DNA from: an uncultured Phycisphaerales bacterium
Lineage (GTDB): Bacteria; Planctomycetota; Phycisphaerae; Sedimentisphaerales; Anaerobacaceae
DNA length: 11,273 bases
Direction of reading: 5' to 3'
Assembly (NCBI GenBank): GCA_937927975.1
Contig: CALEZT010000292.1
Coordinates: forward strand, 1-11,273
Part shown: in pieces, positions 6,326 through 11,273 of the stretch
Position numbering within the stretch: the first letter of the stretch is position 1
Layout: every line of letters starts with the position of its first letter
Program-made: the position numbers and the translations under genes
Notes under the pieces: generated by a model
Told to the model about the DNA's origin: nothing
Database searches by the model: none
What the model saw: the letters and a program-made list of their open reading frames with translations, nothing else

Positions 6326-6384
6326 CAACCGACCATGATCACCAGAGCCTTCAAGGCAATCCTTCGGTGAACGGGAATTGGCGA

Positions 6385-7248
6385 ATGATGCATGGTGAAC
6401 TTCTCTTGCTTGATGGCGCAACCGGCACGGAATTGAACCGGCGCGGGGTGGACACCGGCTTGCCAATGTGGTCGGCGAATGCGCTCACCACGGATGCCGG
6501 GTTGAATGTGTTGCGCCAGATTCATCTGGACTATTTGAACGCGGGCGCGGACATCCTCACCGCCAACACCTTTCGCACCCATCGCCGCGCGCTGGCGGGC
6601 AGAGCGCACGGCGCACGCGAATTGACCAGGCGCGCGGTGGCGACCGCCCAAGAGGCTGTCGCTCAATTTGGTCAACCTGCGCGAGTGGCCGGCTCGGTGG
6701 CCCCACTGGAAGATTGTTATCGCCCCGATCTGGTGCCACGCGATGACGAATGCCGCGCCGAGCACTCCGAGCGCATCCGTCATCTCGTGGAAGCGGGCGT
6801 TGACCTGCTGTTGATCGAGACGATGAATTCTATTCGGGAAGCCGTCATTGCGGCCAAGCTGGCGACGATTACCGGCCGGCCCACTTGGGTCAGTTTTGCG
6901 TGCGACCGCGAAGGCCGAATCCTGTCTGGCGAGTCGGTGGCGGTTGCCGCCGGGATGTTGTTGCCGCTGGGGGTGAAGGCCCTGGGCGTGAACTGCGGCC
7001 CGGCTCACACTCTGGCCAAACCGCTGGCCGAGTTGCGAGCGATCTGCGGCCCCGATTTTCCGCTCCTTGCCTATGGTAATATTGGCTATGCCGACGAGGC
7101 GCAAGGCTGGGTCAACACGGACGCCGTAGACCCGGATAGTTACCTGCAATATGCTCAAACTTGGCCCGTGCAAATTGTGGGCGGCTGTTGTGGCACCACG
7201 CCGGAGCATATTCGCAGGCTAAGAGTTGGAAGAAACGATACGACATGA
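6385..7248 (+). CDS. homocysteine S-methyltransferase family protein
   Basis: The 287-residue protein matches the PF02574 fold. It opens with LLLLDGATGTELNRRGVDTG near the N-terminus, has LTANTFRTHRRAL and LLLIETMNSIREA in the middle, and carries the zinc/homocysteine ligands Cys204 (GVNCGP) and Cys268-Cys269 (GGCCGTTPEHIR) near the C-terminus. Such enzymes move a methyl group from S-methylmethionine, betaine or a related donor to homocysteine, giving methionine; the donor cannot be told here. It is cytoplasmic, with no signal peptide. The start is uncertain: ATG at 6385 or 6388 fits the family N-terminus best, GTG at 6367 is also in frame, and no good ribosome binding site is visible for any. 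The gene is flanked by hydrolase and integrase debris and is unrelated to the glycan genes, so it may have been acquired separately. Its C-terminus (RRLRVGRNDTT) is slightly short. Confidence 0.88.
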   Translation: MMHGELLLLDGATGTELNRRGVDTGLPMWSANALTTDAGLNVLRQIHLDYLNAGADILTANTFRTHRRALAGRAHGARELTRRAVATAQEAVAQFGQPARVAGSVAPLEDCYRPDLVPRDDECRAEHSERIRHLVEAGVDLLLIETMNSIREAVIAAKLATITGRPTWVSFACDREGRILSGESVAVAAGMLLPLGVKALGVNCGPAHTLAKPLAELRAICGPDFPLLAYGNIGYADEAQGWVNTDAVDPDSYLQYAQTWPVQIVGGCCGTTPEHIRRLRVGRNDTT

Positions 7249-7608
7249 AACAGGACCACCTCCTCGGAAATACCGCAGGATGAACAGGACCGGATTGGCC
7301 TCTCGCCCGGCCTCTTACGCCTCTCCATCGGGTATACAGGTTCGCTGGAATCACGGCTCACGCAGTGCGCCCCTCGCATCAAAGACAGTAACGGGGACCT
7401 ACCAAACCGATCGACACAGAATGACCATCGGTGTCATTCTCGCTGAAGCGGGAATCCAGGACTGAGAGGGATTCAACCTGACACTCTTCGTATCATCGAG
7501 CAAGATACGCCTTGAGAACCGCGGTTGTCGGACCTCGACGGAGAGGTTCTGGACCAAACCCGCTCGGTACGCTTCAGATTGAAATTGGCGCATGAAGAAA
7601 GGAATGCC
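7249..7608. other. intergenic region between methyltransferase and SASA esterase genes
   Basis: I see no gene here. It contains the REP-like repeat at 7418-7460 and a direct repeat AACAGGACC near 7250 and 7283. TATCAT at 7491-7496 could be a -10, but it has no good -35, so the promoter of the following operon is not clear. Confidence 0.4.
7418..7460 (+). repeat. REP-like inverted-repeat element
   Basis: GTCATTCTCGCTGAAGCGGG followed by AATCCAGG closely resembles the widespread repeat of the form GTCATTCCCGC-N-GCGGGAATCCAG, which on the opposite strand encodes WIPA-type peptides (here SWIPASARMT). Two hairpins are possible: AGAATGAC (7418-7425) with GTCATTCT (7433-7440), and TTCTCGC (7437-7443) with GCGGGAA (7448-7454, one G-T pair). 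They share bases and cannot form together. Confidence 0.6.
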
Positions 7609-9426
7609 ATGAGAACCATCGGACAGAGTGTGAAGTGGATGATGATTGCAGTAGTCGTCGGCCTGATGTCTGGGGTCGCCAGTCAGGCGGCGGCTAAACC
7701 GCTGAAGGTATTCATCCTGGCCGGGCAGTCCAACATGGAAGGACATGCCGCAATCAGCACTTTTGACTATATCGGTAAGGATCCCCTTACGGCGCCCATT
7801 CTCAAAGAGATGCGCAACCCCGATGGAACCCCACGGGTATGTGACAAGGTTTGGATGTCCTATTTGACCGGCCCTTATGACGGCAGTGCAAATGGCGAGG
7901 GGCTGGGGAAATTGACCGCCGGCTTTGGCGCACGTGGAGATCAACCCACCAAGGATGGCGGCAAGATCGGTCCCGAGTTCACCTTCGGAATCTATATGGA
8001 GAAAGAGCTGAAGCAGCCCATTCTGATTATCAAGACTGCCTGGGGCGGCAGATCACTCAACACCGAATTCCGTCCGCCCAGTGCCGGGCCATACAAGCTG
8101 CCCAAGGAGATTCAGGAACTGTGGAACAAGCACCCCCAGGGCGCCCACGGAATTCCCAAAGCCGAGGACCGGAAACAATGGCAGGATGAAAAGGATGCCG
8201 CCACGGGTGTATTTTACCGAATGATGATCGAACATGTTAAGAAGGTGCTGGCAGATCCCAAGCGGGTCTGCCCCGCCTATGATCCCAAGGAGGGATACGA
8301 ACTGGCCGGTTTTGTCTGGCTTCAGGGTTTCAACGACCTGGTCGATGGGACTACTTATCCCGGCCCCAACCAACCTGGAAAATACGATCTTTATTCAGAC
8401 CTGCTGGCCAAGTTTATTCGCGATGTTCGCAAAGACTTGTCAGCCCCGAAGATGCCATTCGTGATCGGCGTGCTGGGAGTCGGTGGTGAGAGTGAAAATG
8501 TGATTTTCCGCAAGGCCATGGCCGCTCCGGCCGACATGCCCGAGTTCAAGGGCAATGTGATTGCTGTTGAGACCGCTCCCTTCTGGGATCATGCCATCGA
8601 AGCCGCGCAACCCAAGCAGGGCGAGTATAACAATATCGTCGGTACGGCGCACACATTGAAAAAAGATGGCACTCTGGACAGGGAATGGAAATGGGAGAAT
8701 TACTGGAAGCCGGTTGGCAAACCTCTGCCAGAGGACCGGATCTGGCGCTTCGCTACGATTGATGCCACTGAGAAGAAGGACAAGCTGGAAGAATATGACG
8801 ACAGGCGATTCCGTGACATCGCGCTGCCAGCCGGGATGGAGAATTGGTACATGCCCGACTTCGATGACAGCAAATGGACGCAAGGCAAAGCCCCCATCGG
8901 AAAGGGCGTCTGGAAACACAGCGGAATCACCTTGGACAAATTCCCCTCGAAATGGGGTGACGGCGAATTCATCCTGATGCGGACAACCTTTGAAGTTGAC
9001 GACCTCAACTTCGATTCGTATCGCATCGCGATTTTGGCAAGACAAGGATTCAAAGTGTACCTGAACGGAAATGAAATACATAATTACATCTGGTGGATGG
9101 ACAATCCGTACTACCGATCGATCGTCCTCGGAAAAGAAGAGATCAAATATTTGAAGAAGGGGAAGAACGTATTGGCAGCCTATGCCAATGACCAGTACGG
9201 CAATAACTCTCCAGAACATTATGCCGCGATAGATCTGCGGATTGAGGGGATCACCCAGGCCGACCAGGAGAAGCTCGACCTCGGCCTGGAGGAAATCCTT
9301 TCGTCTAAAGACAAGGAGATCCTCAAAGGCGCTTCCAATGGCGGTTACCACTATTTGGGCAGTGCGAAGATCTTTGCGCAGATGGGCAAGGCGTTTGCAG
9401 AGGCCTTACTGCCTTCACAGAAATAG
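7609..9426 (+). CDS. exported SASA-fold acetylesterase with inserted beta-sandwich domain
   Basis: The 605-residue protein starts at ATG 7609 (GAAAGGA at 7597-7603), although the frame is open upstream to 7525; this start places the Sec signal peptide (residues 1-29, ending SQAAA) at the N-terminus. The mature protein opens with KVFILAGQSNMEGHA. Ser41 in AGQSNM is the expected nucleophile of the SASA (PF03629, sialate O-acetylesterase-like) fold. Further family blocks are GPEFTFG (121-127), TAWGGRSL (143-150) and VWLQGFNDL (236-244). The closing GGYHYLGSAKIF (578-589) carries the likely catalytic His581. Between these blocks, about residues 375-548, lies a galactose-binding-like beta-sandwich: NWYMPDFDDSKW, FILMRTTFEVDD, FKVYLNGNEIHNY and KKGKNVLAAYANDQYGNNSP. 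The enzyme probably removes acetyl groups from a glycan outside the cytoplasm. The glycosidase gene follows 33 bases later, so the two are likely co-transcribed. Confidence 0.9.
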   Translation: MRTIGQSVKWMMIAVVVGLMSGVASQAAAKPLKVFILAGQSNMEGHAAISTFDYIGKDPLTAPILKEMRNPDGTPRVCDKVWMSYLTGPYDGSANGEGLGKLTAGFGARGDQPTKDGGKIGPEFTFGIYMEKELKQPILIIKTAWGGRSLNTEFRPPSAGPYKLPKEIQELWNKHPQGAHGIPKAEDRKQWQDEKDAATGVFYRMMIEHVKKVLADPKRVCPAYDPKEGYELAGFVWLQGFNDLVDGTTYPGPNQPGKYDLYSDLLAKFIRDVRKDLSAPKMPFVIGVLGVGGESENVIFRKAMAAPADMPEFKGNVIAVETAPFWDHAIEAAQPKQGEYNNIVGTAHTLKKDGTLDREWKWENYWKPVGKPLPEDRIWRFATIDATEKKDKLEEYDDRRFRDIALPAGMENWYMPDFDDSKWTQGKAPIGKGVWKHSGITLDKFPSKWGDGEFILMRTTFEVDDLNFDSYRIAILARQGFKVYLNGNEIHNYIWWMDNPYYRSIVLGKEEIKYLKKGKNVLAAYANDQYGNNSPEHYAAIDLRIEGITQADQEKLDLGLEEILSSKDKEILKGASNGGYHYLGSAKIFAQMGKAFAEALLPSQK

Positions 9427-9443
9427 ACGACAGCCATGACACT

Positions 9444-9450
9444 GGAAGGA
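9444..9450 (+). promoter_or_regulatory. ribosome binding site deciding the glycosidase start
   Basis: GGAAGGA lies nine bases before ATG at 9460. The in-frame ATG at 9436 has no such site, and the ATG at 9487 has only a weak one. Confidence 0.55.
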
Positions 9451-9459
9451 ACCCGGGAA

Positions 9460-11199
9460 ATGAAACACTATCACAATGTAAAGCACATGAACCCTTCACG
9501 AATCTACCGAAAAGCCCAACACAGTCTTCCTGGTTCCTGGCTTGCGGCAGCGGCCACGGCATGGTTGGCTGTGGCGGCGGTCTGGCCCGCCAGGGCGGAT
9601 ACCGCGCAGGGAGAGGTAAAGAAAGAAAGGACTTACACGCTTGCTGAAGAGACCGTTCGGCGCGCCAGGGAGAACCTGCCCAAACAGGTATCCACGGAAA
9701 GCCCGGAGTTGACCAAGCTGGTGCATGATTTATATGTCGATTGCACCTTTGACAAATTGTGGGAACCGGCGCTTCCCGGGCTGCCATACCGGTTTTTCTC
9801 GATTTCCGGAGCAGGTGACACGTCCTACGCCAAGTGCCAGTTGCAGTGGGATACCATGTTTGTTCTCAATGCGTGGGCACCGTTGGATGATGATCCATTG
9901 GCCTGCGATATCTTTCGGAATTATTGGAATGTGATCGACAACAATCCCGAAGCGCCCAAAGGGTCGTACCGCTATGGTATGGTGCCTTGCACCACCAAAC
10001 CGGATCTGCCGCAGGATGGGTTCTCCCAGATCCCGATTCTGGCATGGGGTTGTCTGATGGTTTACAACCAGACCCATGACCGGGCATTGCTCGATCTCTG
10101 CCTGCCCTATTTGGACTCATTTCTAACCTGGTATGCCACTGAGCGGGATGTGGATGATGACGGCTTGATCGAATATGGCGCCTACAAGAAATGTTCGATC
10201 GCCGATATCGTCCAAACGGCCCGTTTTGAAACCTTCGATTTCACCCCGACGCTCGATGGCCTGCGTTTGACAGAGCATCCCACACGCGGAACGGGCGGTG
10301 CATGGTATGGGAACATCGAAGGCGTCGATAACACTTGTTTCCTGGCCATGTCCGAAAGGGCGATGATCGAGATGTGCCGACAAGCCGGACGCATCGAAAT
10401 GATGAAAAAGTACGAACGGAATCTCGCCAAACGAACCGAGGCGATCCGCAAAAAGATGTGGGACCCGGAAACGAAGTTCTTCTACAGCCTGGACCGGGAT
10501 ACCGACAAGTTCATCCGTGTGCGAACGCTGCAGGGGTTTCTTGCTCTGACGGCCGACATGGCAAGTGCGGAACAAGCCGGGGAACTGGTCAGACAGTTGA
10601 CCGATCCGTCGCTGTTTTGGAGCAAGTATCCGGTAACCACTTCAGCGATGAACGAACCAACGTTCCGCCCGAATGGATTTTGGCGCGGTGACGTGTGGCC
10701 CCCCACGAACTATTTGATAGCGCTCGGCCTTGCTCGCTATGGCTATTACGACGTTGCCAGGGAGATGACTGACAAGATGCTGGAGTTGGTGAGGAAGCAT
10801 GACGGCCATGCCCACGAACGTTACAACGGTGTGGAAGGTCTCGGTTTGGGAGTCAAGGATTACTGCTGGGGAGTCGCCATCTGGAGCATGCTTGTGAATA
10901 CTCATTACGGCGTTCAGGAGGACTACCGGACGATTGTGGTCCCGCCCCATGCCAAGGGCCGGAAATTGAAACTCGGGAAACTGGAGGTGACCTATCCCAC
11001 CAACACTTCGGTTGAGTTGAAATCCGCATTCCAACGTGAATTCAAGGTTGTTTTCCCTGGGAAAATGAAGGCGGAGATGCAGGTTCAGTGCGACGGGGAA
11101 ACGGTAAAATCCTTCAAACCAGCCGGCGAACGATCCGCGATTTCATTTACCGCACAACCCGGAAAGACCTATCGGGTCGCAGAGTCCGAACCGTCCTGA
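9460..11199 (+). CDS. exported trehalase-like glycoside hydrolase, clan GH-G (GH63/GH37 type)
   Basis: The 579-residue protein starts at ATG 9460, as decided by GGAAGGA at 9444-9450. It has a long n-region and a hydrophobic segment SWLAAAATAWLAVAAVW (26-42), with probable cleavage at ARA-D (about residue 46). The body is an (alpha/alpha)6-type barrel: LQWDTMFVLNAW (128-139), YLDSFLTWYATERDVDDDG (217-235), NIEGVDNTCFLAM (285-297), NGFWRGDVWPPTNYLIALGL (405-424) and HERYNGVEGLG (452-462). By analogy with clan GH-G, Asp290 is the likely general acid and Glu453 the likely general base. Residues about 485-575 look like a small C-terminal beta domain. Family members hydrolyse alpha-glucosides or alpha-mannosides such as trehalose, mannosylglycerate or N-glycan glucose; the substrate here is open. 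It follows the SASA esterase gene by 33 bases, fitting stepwise removal of acetyl groups and then sugars. Confidence 0.88.
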   Translation: MKHYHNVKHMNPSRIYRKAQHSLPGSWLAAAATAWLAVAAVWPARADTAQGEVKKERTYTLAEETVRRARENLPKQVSTESPELTKLVHDLYVDCTFDKLWEPALPGLPYRFFSISGAGDTSYAKCQLQWDTMFVLNAWAPLDDDPLACDIFRNYWNVIDNNPEAPKGSYRYGMVPCTTKPDLPQDGFSQIPILAWGCLMVYNQTHDRALLDLCLPYLDSFLTWYATERDVDDDGLIEYGAYKKCSIADIVQTARFETFDFTPTLDGLRLTEHPTRGTGGAWYGNIEGVDNTCFLAMSERAMIEMCRQAGRIEMMKKYERNLAKRTEAIRKKMWDPETKFFYSLDRDTDKFIRVRTLQGFLALTADMASAEQAGELVRQLTDPSLFWSKYPVTTSAMNEPTFRPNGFWRGDVWPPTNYLIALGLARYGYYDVAREMTDKMLELVRKHDGHAHERYNGVEGLGLGVKDYCWGVAIWSMLVNTHYGVQEDYRTIVVPPHAKGRKLKLGKLEVTYPTNTSVELKSAFQREFKVVFPGKMKAEMQVQCDGETVKSFKPAGERSAISFTAQPGKTYRVAESEPS

Positions 11200-11204
11200 A
11201 ACGT

Positions 11205-11224
11205 CGTAGGGTGCATAAAATCGT
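11205..11224 (+). repeat. short dispersed repeat, copy 2
   Basis: CGTAGGGTGCATAAAATCGT matches 5662-5681 at 18 of 20 positions and begins six bases after the glycosidase stop. It may belong to an element continuing beyond the window. A weak stem (GGTGC near 11210 with GCACC near 11235) is possible but has no T run. Confidence 0.4.
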
Positions 11225-11273
11225 GTCCTTTCGGCGCACCTGCAAAATCTGAAATTTTGAAGGCGACCCGCGA

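Noticed and set aside
6319..7209. 296-codon minus-strand open frame
   Set aside because: It is antisense to the homocysteine methyltransferase gene and has no family features or ribosome binding site.
8440..9351. 303-codon minus-strand open frame
   Set aside because: It is antisense to the SASA esterase gene and opens through its beta-sandwich region. No domain is visible.
1..11273. CRISPR array, tRNA, rRNA, phage or defence system
   Set aside because: No regularly spaced repeats, cloverleaf-like sequence or relevant protein motifs were seen on either strand.

Overview
The window looks like a piece of a planctomycete-type (PVC superphylum) chromosome. The reasons are two formylglycine-dependent sulfatases, a SASA-fold acetylesterase, a secreted clan GH-G glycosidase, LamG and SGNH-hydrolase remnants, many exported proteins, and transposase debris of types common in that group. 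This is an inference from gene content; there is no rRNA or marker gene to confirm it.

Layout. 1-139 is the 5' end of a leftward gene for an exported protein. 365-1648 is a gene graveyard: two rightward pieces that look like one LamG-type protein gene bracket a ~1.04 kb insert. The insert holds a C-terminal ISKra4-type transposase fragment, an orphan promoter with operator-like palindromes, an aborted gene start, and the C-terminal half of an IS256-family transposase on the minus strand. An 8-bp direct repeat sits at both borders, and a strong hairpin terminator follows. 1955-3535 is a rightward Sec-exported sulfatase gene cut by one in-frame amber codon. 3781-5373 is a convergent, apparently intact, Tat-exported sulfatase of the iduronate-2-sulfatase-like type. 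5487-6370 is a second graveyard: a promoter, a ribosome binding site and a frameshifted signal peptide, then an integrase N-terminal fragment, then an SGNH/GDSL hydrolase piece. 6385-7248 is a homocysteine S-methyltransferase family gene. 7249-7608 is intergenic and holds a REP-like inverted repeat. 7609-9426 (SASA esterase) and 9460-11199 (clan GH-G glycosidase) form a likely operon.

Function. The sulfatases, acetylesterase and glycosidase all carry export signals. Together they suggest periplasmic or extracellular breakdown of a sulfated and acetylated glycan: sulfate and acetyl groups are removed, then sugars released. No transporter, regulator or formylglycine-generating enzyme is present, so the sulfatases need a maturase encoded elsewhere. 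The two sulfatase genes share an unusually similar promoter (a 12-base box plus TACAATC), the best hint of coordinated expression. I see no CRISPR, tRNA, rRNA, phage or defence genes. The most unusual signals are the shared sulfatase promoter box, the amber-split sulfatase, the direct-repeat-bracketed LamG relic and the SASA enzyme with a large domain between its catalytic Ser and His motifs.
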